A DNA stretch of 64,000 nt from Astragalus membranaceus (GCA_039519185.1 CM076849.1:78971621-79035620); one strand, 5' to 3'. Counted from the stretch's first letter, positions 31,301 through 44,989 are shown. Notes: generated by a model not told the origin, from the sequence alone. Numbers and translations are program-made.

Positions 31301-34249
31301 TACATTTTCTCAACTGAGACACGTGAAAGACATCATGAAGATACAGACTTTCTTCAGAAATTAACTATTCCGACCTCTTGAAAGCTGACACTAATTGTAA
31401 TGGACAATGGAATGCCTACAATCGGTTGAGGACACGAACTCATAGTTACGGTATCCACACATCATGCACTATCGAAGTCGGGAACTCGGAAGGTTTCGGC
31501 CTAGCCGTAGCTCGAATTGGAAAGAGACGACGCAGACGTACTTGGAAATCACACTACGCGATAAACGAAAAAGTTTCCTTCCTCTTCCTGAGTTACGCTT
31601 ACACCAGCGCTTGACTCATTTTACTAAAATCTCGACAGAAGCAAACAGAGTTATTTTTATAAAGAGTTTGACTCTCAGTCCAATTGAACGTAGAAAATAC
31701 TTTTTCTTGTAAAATGACCAAGAAATTAAAAAAATAATAGTGATATTTTCTTTCATTGAATCCTTTCAGAACTTGAACGTATAAATAGGTTCGTTTGAAT
31801 AAAATTCTTTTCCAAAACTTGAAAACACAATCGTGTTACTTTGATGAAAATTCTTTTCAGTGGGGTTTTCCAATAACAATAGCTTGAAAAACACGACTAT
31901 ACAAAACGATAATTCACCCCAACTTATAAATGACCTTACTCGATGCACGACGTTTCAACAAAGCGGAATCTCATTCTCAAATTTTTAAAATCTGCAAGTT
32001 CGAAAGTGAGAATAAAGGTGTTATTTTGTTGGAGTCAACCATTTGTGCGACCAAAATCTCGCAAACTTTTATCGTGCTTGAGTTCGGTTCCGTTAAAACA
32101 AAAATAATTAGGTTCGTTCGAGGAAGGGATCGGGAATGACATTGAGCCGAAAAGAAAGCGGGTATTTGCTTTAAAAATTCTTCTCAAGCCGCTATTCCAC
32201 TCGATCCAATTCACTTCCTTTCAATTCCTTTCTCGAATCGGCCCAAGACAAAATTTCGAGATTAAAAACAAGGGTCGTATTTCATGATGAAAAACAGACA
32301 CGACTTGACCGTCTCAAGAGACTACACAAAGGTTATAAAGTTTACTATCAAGGACTCATGTGTCATACAGTCACTGTCCAATCATTTAGTCTCCGACCGA
32401 CATACGGTTCATCCTCACTCACTCTACCATCAAACGAGTGTAGAAGGTGAAAAGGTAAAAACATTATAGGTACTCAACTCATTGGATTCTTAGAAAAGCA
32501 TCGTGTGCTGGACCACAATCGGACAATCCGAATTCTCAGCACATACTTGATTTATCGACATTTAACCATAGGTCAATAGAATGGAGAATTAGCATTGACC
32601 CATCCGATGGATCAAAGTCACAACAACTTACTGTTGATCTTAACGAATTCAAGATTAACGATTGGAGTGTCACTTCAGTAGCGGAAGCTTGAATTCTATA
32701 ACATTCGAAGGATGATTTCCCAAACATGGCTTTTTCGGAGTTTTCTAAGTCAACGACTTGTCCAATTTCAGCGTTCTTCCTAAATCAACTAGGCTTGAAC
32801 TTTGATACCTATCTTTCATAGATTCTTGATCACTCAGATCCTAAGGAGATGCAATTTCGATATTAGGATTCTTACTAGGATGACATAAGGTTTTCTTTAA
32901 AAGTTACGATTTAGTGCCATCCTATGCAATTCTTGGTTTCTCGATTAACTTCAATGTAGTAATTATTCTCGGATTAGTCACGAAATTGAAATTGTGGTGG
33001 CACCAGGGGATTTTTGAAAACAAAATTTTTTTCGGGAATCACACGAGCACACCATAAGTGTCTTCGTATTGATTCGTTGAATTTATCATTTAGAACTTTC
33101 CTTGGTCCAGCCTCTTTTCGAACTTCCGCGACTATCCAGGCATAATTATTACATTACATTAATCAATGTAGCTTCAGAACGGGTTCTAGGAGTCTAAACT
33201 GACTGCTTGGAAATCCTTTTACCAATTTCCCGAAAATCAGGGAGGTCCACATTCCACGAATGTTTAGAGTTTACGGTTCAGATTCCAAAACAGAGGTACA
33301 ATTCAAATTACAATTGAAGATACGGTTCACAACCCATTCATCGGTGTAGATAATTTCGTTAGCTTTCCAACACCTCTCGGAACATAAAAATCGGAGTTCC
33401 GGAGCAGGAGTTACGAACAAATGAGTCGGAAGACTAACGAGAATTTCTCACAGACCGTGATCGGAATGCTTCCAGCAGCGAATTGAAATAAGGTTACTTC
33501 TACCGATTCCACATACTGATTTGCTTTGAAGGATCTGATTCATAATTCCTGATCGGGACTTAACCTGATCAGCACTTTTGATTCCACTAGCCAAAACTGA
33601 CGACGGAGTATCTTTACTCACTTGGCTTTGTCATCTGTCACATTGTGACTCGGAAGAAGAAGAAGAATTAGAATCTATGCTTAAGATTAACCGATACGGA
33701 TTTTTCCTTGACTGCTACCCTAACTGGGATTGACTGACACCAGAAGGTAAGATTTATGATGAGAACGATATCTCGATAGCTGATACGCTGACTAAAATAA
33801 GGTCAGGGTTTCGGGTGTTAACTCATCTGACAGCTTTCAGTACACTGGCATTGCTATTGCCCAAAGGCTTCTCTTGATTTGTACCTCTCGATTAGATCTA
33901 CGACGTTTCATGCCGCGAATCACTTACTGAACAGCCGCCCACAGTTTCCTCGAACCGTCGCGGATGCCCATCCTTGTTTTCAATTGTCTTATGTAGCCCT
34001 CTGCCCCTGCCGCGCGCTCTGACGAAACGAGAAGGCTGAGAATCCTATGGTGTAGGGTTTCGGACATTTTCGGGGCCGAGGCAACTATCTGTCATAGTTT
34101 TCAGTAACTTACATGAAACATTGAGTGGATCCTGACTCAATACGTCACATAATATACTAAAAAGGTCTGACATATAATTGTCTAAGTCCCTAGCTGACTC
34201 GATCCTATGTTCTCGACCCGAAGGTCACTACGTCCGACAAGGCCGAACC
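31300..34249 (-). other. Element B interior without recognisable coding
   Basis: GC content is somewhat higher than in the surroundings and many TCG words are present, suggesting decayed coding DNA. Every frame is cut by stops and I recognise no reverse transcriptase or protease motif. Confidence 0.6.
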
Positions 34250-34261
34250 GCTCTGATACCA
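34250..34261 (-). other. Element B primer-binding site (tRNA-iMet type)
   Basis: Minus-strand TGGTATCAGAGC begins three bases inside the LTR end. Confidence 0.9.
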
Positions 34262-34263
34262 AA

Positions 34264-37260
34264 TGTAACACCCCGGTATTTCTTTAACAAAGAAATACCT
34301 AAATATACAATTTGGTATAAATCAGAGTATAAAAATTCCTGTTCAGATATACATCTTTACAAGAAACAGCGGAAACTAATAAATAAAATGATACAAGCTC
34401 GAGTCATACGACCGAATACAGATACCACTACAGAAGAACAAGGACAACTATAATTGAATCAATCTTCAATCTTCTCCTCGAACCCGACATACCAACTGTG
34501 CCGCCTGCTGTCCTTATAACCTGTTCTCTGTAAAAACAACAAATATGGATTGGGTGAGACAACTTGTCTCAGTGAGTCCTACCGTGCCCCCTCACTGACA
34601 CTCGGTTCAATTATTAAACCGTTACAACAAAACTGACATAACAATGTCTTAGTTATTAATCGAAATGCCGACCGTGCAACGACCACTAATCCCGGCAATT
34701 CGTGTTCTTAATTATTAATCGAAACGCCGACCGTGCAACGACCACTAATCCCGGCGAATCGTGTGTTTAACTTAGCATAAACCGGCCGTGCAACGACCAC
34801 TAATCCCGGTAACCCGTGAATTGACCACGCCAAAACACATTCAGGGCCTAGGGTGAGGGCTCATGACTTCCCTTCCTAGTATGCTACTTGTCGGGTCGTC
34901 ACCCAACGCAATACATATGACAATATGCATCAATTTCTCGAGAGTTAGATAATTTATATCTTTTCGATCACCAAATGGATCAATTACATAAGCTTATGAT
35001 ACTTATTCCATTTCATTCCATAGTCCATTTATGAAGAGTTTTATTAACTTCCAGAATTATAATCAATTCCAGGTCTTATATCCATATATAAGTTCAGCCC
35101 AACCATTACTCGGTGTGCTCACACGTAATCTAGGGTTTTCGTTCTCGACCAAATAGGTTTCAAGACTCTTTTCAAAAATATAGTTTGAACGGTTTGAAAT
35201 CATGTTTTCAATAGGTTGGTAGCTTTAAAATCGTTTGAGGAAGGGATTAGGAAGGGTTCGGGATTGAACGGAGCGTTGAAACGAGAAAAACGGAATTACG
35301 CATCAAAAGGGTCACAGTGGCGCGCAGCGCGCAACCCACGCGTGACTGGCGCGCGACTTGACAGAAGCGCAGCCCAGAATCACGCACGGCGCGCGACTCC
35401 CGCGTGAACGGCGCGCGGATGGACAGAACCACCAGTTTGATGCTCAACTCGAAATTTTCTCACTTTCGTTCTCCGTTCGCTCTCGATTCGATTCCTAATT
35501 TCCGTTCCACCTGAAACTCAGAAAATTCCAAATATTCCAGATAGTTTACAAATCATTTTATTTCAACAATTTAATCACCACTTCATAAATTGTTCAACAA
35601 TTCCATAAAAACCGTAAAACGTAATATTTCTCAAAAACGGTTTTCGGTTCAAAAATCTTTCGAAAACGGATAATGCCTTATGACTCAAAACCGATATATT
35701 TTCAAGACATGTAAAAATATCCCTATCCGTGAGTAGAACTCACCCGGTTGACGATCCCGCGAGAAATCACGCCGGAACACGGACGGCCGGATTGTAACCA
35801 CTCGAACAATCCCCGTAGTCACGTACACGCTCCTAGTGCCTCCGCATATGGATTCGATGGGTCCCACATGCACCACCAGTAACTCGATCAAATTCTTGCT
35901 ACTGAACACTCATCCGGTACTTGAATTGACGACCCTCGAGACTTATGACGAATCGAACTCTTAATCCAACGAACCGTTATTTCCAGATTTATTTCTAATT
36001 TCCAGAATCAAAGAGCAGTTTTGAAACAGAGTTATCTCAGTCAATCCGTAACCAAAACTACTCAAATCAGTGCCCATTTTGAAGATAATTTTGTCTTCTT
36101 TCTGATGATCAAATTTTCACACGCATGCATCCAGAGGTTTGGGAGATATCATCAAAACAAGATGACTGGTCCAGGATAGTGTTTGATTCTGAAACCGAAA
36201 CTTGTGAACAGGATATCTCTCTCATTTCTCCATGAAATCATACGATTCATGTGCCTAAGATGAAGAGCTTTTTGTCTAGTTTCCAGAGAAACAAAAATCG
36301 TGATCATAGGAGTTGTGTGCTGGAAGATACAATTAAAACACTGGGAGTAGTGCATACGGGTTTTGCCCAGAAATTTGATTATCTTGAATCATCTACTCCA
36401 TCACTAAGGACTACTAACCTCAGCCCCTAAAATCCCACCTTTGCTGCTTGTACTTCTACAACAGTTACTGAGACTCTACTTTCAAGCGCCCCATCCCACA
36501 TGCAAGAGGGTTTTCAGCTCCCAAAGCACCATCTTCCCAACATGCAACTCAAAGTTTCAGCAAAAAGGAGAGCAAGGTTCCAACTCAGATTTTCAATTTA
36601 TGAAGAGATGATTTCTTTGAACTAGGAGTTGTAATGGGTAAGGTTTCTGAATGAATGATTTCAGTTTGAGAAAGAGTTTAGAGGTAAGGTTCATGGTTGT
36701 CTTTCCACTCTCATTCTCCTCCTCTCTTCTTCGTGACCCCCTCCCTATCTCTCCACTCTCTTTCCTTTGATTTTCTGCTGTGTGTTTTTGAGTTGAGTGG
36801 AGAGTAAGTGTGTGAGTTAAAGGGGATCAGCTGAGGGTGTGAAAGTGAGGGTATATTCCTATTTTACCCTTTTTATCAAATTGTACCCTTTTGTTACTAA
36901 TGCACCACCCAATGATACTAAGTTCCATAATCAACTATGCAGAGTTACACCCTTCTAATAATCAATTTAACCATGAAACATAATCCAATATGCTAAAATA
37001 TTAGAATTAGGTAATTAATTTGATGTGGCTGAGTGGAATTCAGAACATAGGGTAGATATATGAAGGGTATGAAAATACGATTTTGCCCTTCAGCTTAAGT
37101 ACTTAAATTAACCATGACTAAGCCATAATTAATTATAGAATAGGATTCATTTGCAATTTTCCTCGACTATTAATCCCCGAGACACGACCAATTATTCCCA
37201 CAAATAATTATTCGGTCTTAGGCATCATAGTACGAGTCTTTAAAAACTAGGGATGTTACA
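34264..37260 (-). repeat. Element B 5' LTR (2,997 bp)
   Basis: Collinear with 28037-31030. The extra three bases are in GAAGAACAAGGACAA at about 34433. Confidence 0.96.
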
Positions 37261-40170
37261 TATTTTCTTTTGTTTTGGGATTTTCATTTTTGAATCCCCC
37301 TTTTTTTTGATTTTCTCTTTTTCCTTTTTTTTTGTTTTATGATTCTTTTCCTTCTTCGACTCGGGTGAGCTGATAAAAAGTGATGCACTGTTTTTTTTTT
37401 ATTTGGGGTGATCCTTGTCTAGGGTAATTTTTGGATTTTGGTTTTTCTTGGCTCAAGGTGGGTAGGAAAGGGACTTTCTGGGATTTTGGGGTTTTTGAGG
37501 AGATGGCCAATCTTCATTTCAAATCCCGATCGCTTATTTCTATAAGACTTAACTTTAGAACGATAATTTATCTATCTTAATGTGTTTGCTCTTTTTTCCT
37601 TTTTTGTGCCCTAATTTTTGCCTGGACCGCTCTTTGCGAGTTTTCAGTCCACCGGGCGCTCCTTTTTGCCTAGGCCGCCCTTTGCGGGTTTTCAACCTAG
37701 CGAGCTTGTTTTCTTGTTTATTATATTATTATTATTATTACTATTTTTTTTGAGAGACTTGCACTGAAGGAATATGATATTAATCAAGGGGAATTAATGA
37801 TCACAGACTTGCCCTAGCATGGAGGACTTGAACCAAAAGTCAAATATGCACTGATGGGAGAGGATATGCACTTTAGGGGTGGACGGGACGGGATTAGACT
37901 TGGATGGGGAATGATGATAAATGAAGGAAATTGACTGACTCAAACAAGAGAAACTGCACGTGGCATGCATGCTTACTAGAAGAACGCTTCACAGAGAATT
38001 AACATTGGTTAAAACATGATATGAAAACCCCTTTTTTTTGTTTTTTTTGATGAACTGTTTCAGTCTTTTATCATGGAATGGATGAGATGTAATGTCTCTT
38101 TTTTTTTTTTGAAGGAAATACAAATGAGCTATTGATGTGAAAAAAAAACTGAGTGCCTTGGAACACCTTGAGTTTGCAAATGAGTGATGGTAAACTTTTC
38201 CAAAAAGGAAAGATTGTTTCGCAAGAACGCCTCGCTTCTCATCACAACTCTTATTTTATGCAGTGAATGAATGAACAAATTATAATATGCAAGTATGATG
38301 CAAATGCGTGGAGAATGACCACTCGAAGAGTGTGGCTTATTCTAAATAATTTTGTTATTTTTAATGCAAGACAAAATATGGAATGCCAATGCGAATGATG
38401 CAAGAATGATGCCCCCTCTTTTTATTCAAAATGATTTTTCATTTTGATTTTTTTTTTATTTTTTAGAGGCGAGACATGGTATGAAATACCAATGCCCCCT
38501 TTTTCTTTTGAATGATTAAAGATGAAAGATGCAGGAATGAGGCTTCCTTTTTTTTTTCTAAATGATGATTTTTTAGAGGCAAGGCAAAGTATGAAATGCC
38601 AACGCCCCTTCCTTTTTTGAGAGATGCATGTATGGAGGAATGATGTACTAAAGTGATGAGGTTAATGAAATGGTGCATGAATGCTACATTTTGAATAAAT
38701 TTGATGATGATTTTTATTCATGATTATGAATGAGATGCTTTCTTGTTTTCATTTTTTTTGTGCAATGAAATGCATGATACTCACAATGATTTTCTTTTTT
38801 TGTTTTTTTTAGTTTTGGAACATGATTTTGAAAATTATTTGGAGATGCAAATGACTTATTGGAAAAAAGGTTTTAGAAAAATGTGCTTGACGGGGTATGG
38901 CCCGTCCCTACGTATCCCCATTGTAATGAGGAATCAAAGCTTACGTAGTTCTACTGTGTCTTTTTTTGAAATAATGCTTATGCTTGAATGCCTCGTCTTA
39001 GATGAACTTGACGAGGATTTTTTTGCATGATTATAAATGAAATGGTTATGCTATGCAGATGATAATTGTTTTTTGTTTTATCTTTATGTAATGAAAGGGA
39101 ATGCAAGATGAATGATTTTTTTTTTCAAAATTGGAACTTTATTTAATGCAAATGACGCAATGACGTAGTGATGCAATGATGTGTTGATGCAAGGATGTTT
39201 CTTTTTTGTGTTTTTGCAGAAAGAGGATATTTACAGGTGGTAATTTGAAAATTTTCACACTATATGCCACCTCATATAGGCGTTTATTGAAAAGGAAAAG
39301 CATATCCTTTTTTGATTTTCGAAAATTTTGAAGGAAAAATTGATTGAACTGAATGCAACAATGCAGCACACGATTTGGAAAGCCCTTGTGACCTAAAAAG
39401 GGGGTAGAACCTATGATCTAAGGCACTTTAGGGATAATCTTCTCATGTAGCTCTATTCACACCCTCACAAAGGTCATCAGAGCCACAGTCCCTCTCATGA
39501 AAATCCCCGTAAATGCAGCAAACTGCTAGATACGAAGCATCATGAAAGAGCACAACTCTGATTGAAACTTTCGCGAGTAGCCAAACGGACAAAGGTCCTG
39601 ATGGGCTCCCACTACTCGAATCCGCTCTTCCTAAGGTATCCTAACAGACCTGGGTTATGGTCTATTTCTCTAATCGTATAATCTCAAGGTATAAGTGTGT
39701 GTGTGCGAAGGGTATTTTCTTAAAAACTACCCCACCTGCAAATGAAGATCCAGAACAGTCCAGACAATAAAAAGCCATAACATGTCGTCTACCCTAGGGT
39801 TCAATACCAATAAAATTAAACTAATCTAGGGTGCCAACAACAAACACATTACTTACCTCAGAAAGGGAGCTGAGAAGAAGGGGACATGACAAGAGGGGGG
39901 AAATATGCATGAATTTACCTTAAGAAAGGGAGCAAAGAAAAAGGGGACATGATATGATTGGGGAAATGCATGAGGGAACTAAGAATATAAGCAAAGAAGT
40001 AACTATCTATTATTTTAAACAAAAGCGAGCATAGAAGAAGAATGCATATGGATGCAACATGCTTATGAAAAAGAAGGAGAATAGAGGCAAAGCAAGATGT
40101 TCAAATCAATCACACAAACCACACACTTAATTAAGTAGGCTTGACCCACTTTTGAAAAAAATGTTTTTAA
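37261..40170 (-). other. Element C interior, 5' half, non-coding
   Basis: The same AATGATGCAATG-type composition and poly-T tracts, plus a third TACGTA block (38886-38951). A region with CTCGAATCCGCTC and ACAGACCTGGGTTATGG near 39600 is typical of leader DNA. No gag frame was recognised. Confidence 0.75.
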
Positions 40171-40189
40171 GTCCCCAGTGAATTCGCCA
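40171..40189 (-). other. Element C primer-binding site (tRNA-Arg type)
   Basis: Minus-strand TGGCGAATTCACTGGGGAC, two bases from the LTR end. It fixes the element's orientation. Confidence 0.8.
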
Positions 40190-40191
40190 GC

Positions 40192-43100
40192 TGTTGCGTC
40201 CGAAAAAGTCCCCGAGGGAGAACCTTCCTCGTTCACAACTTTTCCTAAGACAATGAAGCCGCCACCAATATTTATTAAGGAAAATATTAGGAAAACCTTT
40301 TTTGGAAAGCGATTGGTCTTGCGAAACTAGAGAATAGGGTTCGGGGGTCGGTTACGCGCGGGGAAGGTGTTAGCACCCCACACGTCCTCTCTACTGAGAG
40401 GGAACCTTTAATTAAATGTGTGGTTTTAGTGTGTTGACTTGAAAATACTTAAATTTGCCTCTCTACGTATTATTGAAAAACTCTTTATGAAAATCTTTAT
40501 TTATTATGAAAAAAGGGGGAAAATGGGTTTTTAGAAAAAAACGCTTGACGGGACATGGCCCGCTCCTACGTATCTGCTGGTGCGATGGAGAATTCAAAGC
40601 TACGTAGTTCTTTTTTATCTTGAAAAAGGTTTTTGTATTTTATCTTTTTAGTGAGTTTTCGAAATAGGACGAGTATTTAGTGAACGATTAAACTAACCAA
40701 GGTTATGGGTAATCACCGCTAAGTACTCTTGAAAATGAGAGTCACTACCGCCAGTCAGACGAACAAAGGTTCCGATTGACTATTAGTAGCGACTCATTTT
40801 TATTTGTTCTTTTGAAAGGGGTTTTCGAAAGAGATTGATTGGCACGAATGATCAAACTAACAAAGGTTATGAGTGATCATCGCTTGTTGTTCTTCGGGGA
40901 AGAAGACATCGCCACTAATGGCTAGACGAACAAAGGTTCTGATTAACCACTAGCGACGATGGGTTGAAAATGATTTTAGAAAGGAAAAGGTTTGCGAAAG
41001 TGATTCTTTTTGTTAGGAAAATAACTCTTTTCTTTTTGTTATGCAAATGCTAAACTTTTTATGATTGCGCTTGACGAGAATGTGACTCGCTCCTACGTAT
41101 CCCAAATGGGAATCAAAGCGACGTAGTTCTAACGAGCCTTAAGAATGAAAGTCTTTTTGCTTTGATGATTAAACTAACAATGGTTATGATGGACCGCCGC
41201 TAATAACTTGTTTTTGATTCTTTGATACTTAGAAAAATGCTTTTTGAAATTGGACGCGTTCATGATAATCAAACCAACAAAGGTTGTGATGGATTATCGA
41301 AAATCCTTTTGAAATTGAGGCTTTCATGACAATCAAACCAACAAAGGTTGTGATGGATTGCCACTAGTAACCGTTTTTGTGCCAGGTTGTTTTAGAAATG
41401 AAAACAATGAATGCAAGAAAGAATTGGTGGATTCAAGCATAACACAATCAGTGGAATCAAATCATTAAGCAACAATATTTCAATTTGCAAACAACAATCA
41501 AGCCTAAACTACACATATTAGATCACAACACATAGATAGGCAACGAAGGAACTTGAATTGGGCATTAAGAAAAATACAAGAGTAGGCGAGATTGAACCTA
41601 AATGCACATCTAGTGGAAGATGCTAGGCGAGAACCATACTCAAATATTTCTACGAAACGCAAGGGAATCTAAATGCACATCTAGTGGAAGATGCAATGTA
41701 AGGAATGGACCTATCTAAGTATTGATGATATTCTATACGAGAGTAGACGATGACGCTGTAAGCTCAAGCAAAAGGGTTGCCTCAATCATGATCATTGGCC
41801 AGCATAAGCAAGCAAATTATTTAGCGACCAAAGTATCAAAGAACGTTGAATCACTTTGGTCAATCCTCACACTAAAGATTAAGTGCACAAGTGCACAAGT
41901 GTGAATCACATTGCCAATCATCAACTTAAACAACTAAAGCTAAATAGAATCACATAGGGCAGTTTTGGCGCGGATCACAATAATTAAATAATGACAAATG
42001 TAAAGACAGAAATACCTCTAATGAAGGCGGATCCTACAACTTGAAGAAGGCAACCCCAACTAACTCTTAGCGAAAGGTCAGCTCCGACGGACCAACGGAA
42101 CGAAGAGAGCACAAATAAAATATAGAAGAGTTTTTCTGAAAAGATGAGATCTGCGAAAATTGGTTTCTCTGATCTCGTGAAAAATGTGTGCTTTTCTCTG
42201 ATTTCGTGAAAAATCTGTGTTCTTCTCTGATCTCGTGAAAATCTGTGTTTCTCTCTGATCTCGTGAAAATCTGTGTGTCTTTCTCTGATCTCGTGAAAAT
42301 CTGTGTGTGTTCGTGTGTGATCTTGTGAAATCCGTGTCTGTGAAAATGTGACTTGAGGCTGCCTATTTATAGGCTTAGGAACGCGTAGAAATTTGAAAAA
42401 ATATTTATTGCAAAGATGAATCGATTGTTTGATCAAGTGAAAATGTTGATGAATCGATTCTTATCATTTTAGATGACATAAGAATCGATTATATACTTAG
42501 TTAAATGATAGAAGAATCGATTCTTGGCCTTTACAAAATGCTCACAATCGATTTCATGCTTAGTTAAAAATAGGAGAAGAATCGTTTCCATGGTAAGGCT
42601 AAAATATAGGAGCAATCGATTCTTTGCTTCTCAATTGATTAGATAATCGATTGTGTGCTTTAGGAAACATGTAAATGTGATAAGAATCGATTTCATGGCC
42701 TTTACAAAATAGTGGGAATCGATTCTTGTCTTTTAGGAGATCCTGAAAATCGATTTTATGGTTTAACATTGGATTAAGAAATCGATTTCATGGCCTTTAC
42801 AAAATAGTATAAATCGATTCTTGGCCATTGGAACAGAATAGAAATCAATTCTTGCTTTCCACAAAAATGTTTTTAGGTCTTTGCCATGCATGCATAAAAT
42901 ATTTTCCAAAGCTTGCCATGCATGCATAACATATTTTTCAAAACCCTAATTTTGATGCACGATGCATGTTTTCAAAAAAATCCTCTCTCAGCTATTTAAA
43001 CTGTCATAGACCTTAAGTGATAGGACCTTACAATCATCTCTCAACTATTTTCAATAAGCCTCATGCATGAAAATATTTTTAGAAATGTTGAAAAATATTT

Positions 43101-43317
43101 TCATGCAAAAATTATTTTTATAGACCCTTTTGTGAGAAATGACCAAAATGCCCTTTTTGACCCTAAAAACCCTAATTTCCTAAAAAGTGCATTCTAACCC
43201 TAAAAATGATTTCAAAAACTTTGGAGCGGTTTCTAGGACCCAAAATGCAATGCATAATTTATTTTTGTGTGGAAAATTAGGGTTTGGACCTAAGCCGGAC
43301 AAAATTGGGGTATGACA
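40192..43317 (-). repeat. Element C 5' LTR (3,126 bp)
   Basis: Near-identical to 21984-25109 with roughly thirty substitutions counted by eye. TATA at 42364-42371; TACGTA blocks at about 40545-40612 and 41068-41128. Confidence 0.95.
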
Positions 43318-43710
43318 TAGTGTGATATCTCACCCATTCTGTTTGAATGTTACCCCTATGTTGGTAACGTGCAGGTAATAGCGAATGAAGGCGGAGTACC
43401 TTCATATAGTCGGGTCGGTGTCGTCGCTCTGATACGTAGCACTCAGGGGGATGAACGCTCATTTATATTCCTTATGTCGTTACATTTGTTGAACTTAAGT
43501 TTATGGCCGTTATGACTATTCATGTTGTGAACCTTTTAGAATTTTATCGTTAAGTTGAGCCCTTGATTTTCCGCTGCATGTTAAATGAAAGTTAGTTATT
43601 TTTGAAGTATGAATTCATTGGCGAATTTCAGTTGAAAACTGTTGCACTCAAAATGATTTTTGAAACTCTGATTTATTTAGTAATTTGCCGGGTAGATTTT
43701 GGGTGTTACA
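43318..43710 (+). repeat. Element A 3' LTR, second part
   Basis: Continues the LTR after element C, beginning with the duplicated TAGTG. It matches 19341-19733 and ends GGGTGTTACA, followed by AGTCG. Confidence 0.95.
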
Positions 43711-43715
43711 AGTCG

Positions 43716-44447
43716 CTAGTACATAAGAGTGAAAGTCACGGTTACCAAAATTCCGTCTCTCTAGAGATGGAATATTTCTGTCTCTAACAGAGACGACATC
43801 ACTATTCCGTCGCCAATTTCAAAATTTTACGTTGAGACGGATTCCAATTCCGTCTCTACTCATTATTTTAATTCTTTTATTTCTATAGTTGTTTTTTCTG
43901 CCTTTCTCGAAAATTAATTTTAATTTCCTTCCTAAACTATTAGATAATTCAAATTTCAATAGACAATCCAAACAATAAATTCATTAATACTAAAAGTGCT
44001 TTAATAAGTACATTGCAAAAAGTTACACTTAATCAAACTAAAATCTTGTACATAACATAAAAAGAAAACTAACATTAACTTTAGCAAAAGTATATATGTA
44101 GCTAAATCTAATGAAATGAGGAGTCATCCATTTCAACTTCACCCATCTCCTCATTGCAATAGTCAGTCCCTTCTTCAGGTGCATCAAGTAATGTGTTTAA
44201 ATTTTTATCACGCATAAGCGTCTCAAACATTTGCTCATTGCAATAGTCAGTCCCTTCTCTTAATGTTTTCTTGTTCAATATTCTTCTGCTGAAGTTCAGC
44301 TGTTAATGTTTGAACTTTACCATTTAATATAGAAACCTCTTCTGACGTTGTTGCATCTCTATACCTATAATCCTTCAAAGATTCTTTAAAGACAGTCGCA
44401 TGAGATCCTACTCCAAGAATACGTCCCTTTTTTTTATGCCACCAACA
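43716..44447 (-). pseudogene. CACTA-3 right part: subterminal repeats and TNPA-like C-terminal exon
   Basis: TCCGTCTCT/AGAGACGGA words at 43745-43860 match the left fragment at 17041-17150. On the minus strand 44447-44110 encodes the C-terminus of a Ptta/En/Spm-type protein: GRILGVGSHATVFKESL, a Gln/Glu-rich coiled coil (LQQKNIEQENIKRRD) and an acidic tail. A 25-bp direct repeat around CATTGCAATAGTCAGTCCC (about 44152 and 44232) disturbs the frame. CACTA-2 interrupts the gene at 44448. Confidence 0.75.
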
Positions 44448-44989
44448 CACTACAACATTTTGACCCAAAAGCAACGCCTGAAAACCGTTGCGTAAAGCCA
44501 AAAAAACCTTTGCCTTACCTTTCGGCAACGGTTTTGAAATCGTTGTTTCTGCGGGCGTTGCCTAAACTATAGCCAACGGTTTTTTGTGACCAAAGGCAAC
44601 ACAAACTTATAACTGTTGTCATTGATAACTTAAACGCAACGGTTTTGATTTTCGTGCATCAGCAACAGTCTCAAACCGTTGCCACTTATGCCAAGACTTA
44701 AAAACCGTTATAAAATATGCAACCCGCAAAAACCGTTGCCTATACCAACAAATACAACACTTCAAAAACGTTGCCATAGATAATTAGAATTGAAAAAAAA
44801 TAATAGAAAAAAGTTTAGAGAGGTCCATTCCTTCCCAACATAACAAGACTGATTTCATTCATTGACATGAGAAAAAACATAAGATTACAATTCACAATAA
44901 ATTGGAAAAAAATACCAATAAAACTCTAAAAAGCTCTAAATTTACTTAAATGTATCCAACAATTACTTCCTTGCCTACAATATTCTATG

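Larger units (their letters stand above)
28037..37260 (-). mobile_element. Element B: Tekay-like LTR retrotransposon derivative inside element C; TSD TATTT
   Basis: LTRs of about 3.0 kb lie at 28037-31030 and 34264-37260, with ends TGTAACACCCCGG...GGGATGTTACA. TATTT is duplicated at 28032-28036 and 37261-37265. The primer site TGGTATCAGAGC (minus strand, 34250-34261) and the tract TTTTAAAAGTTGGGGTGAT (31031-31049) give minus orientation. The interior is only 3.2 kb and holds a decayed integrase tail but no intact gene. Confidence 0.95.
21984..43317 (-). mobile_element. Element C: Ogre-like non-autonomous LTR retrotransposon, split by element B; TSD TAGTG
   Basis: LTRs of 3.1 kb lie at 21984-25109 and 40192-43317. 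TAGTG flanks it (21979-21983 and 43318-43322). On the minus strand the LTR runs from TGTCATACCCCAATTTTGTC to GCAACA. The primer site TGGCGAATTCACTGGGGAC stands two bases inside the LTR, of the arginine-tRNA type known for Ogre. The polypurine tract AAAGAGGGGCAGC precedes the 3' LTR. The interior without element B is about 5.9 kb and shows no gag, protease, RT or integrase, so it needs proteins in trans. Confidence 0.92.
17462..43710 (+). mobile_element. Element A: LTR retrotransposon with a 209-bp interior, split by element C; TSD AGTCG
   Basis: LTRs are at 17462-19733 and 19943-21983 plus 43318-43710. Both begin TGTAACGCCCCAAAATAATT and end GGGTGTTACA. AGTCG flanks the whole (17457-17461 and 43711-43715). 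The interior holds only a methionine-initiator-type primer site and a polypurine tract, so the element is wholly non-coding. Orientation is plus, from the primer site after the left LTR and the TATA box at 17655. The second LTR is split by element C. Confidence 0.95.

Noticed and set aside
37716..37746. (ATT)n tract as a possible structural element
   Set aside because: A short simple repeat in AT-rich retrotransposon interior; nothing indicates function.
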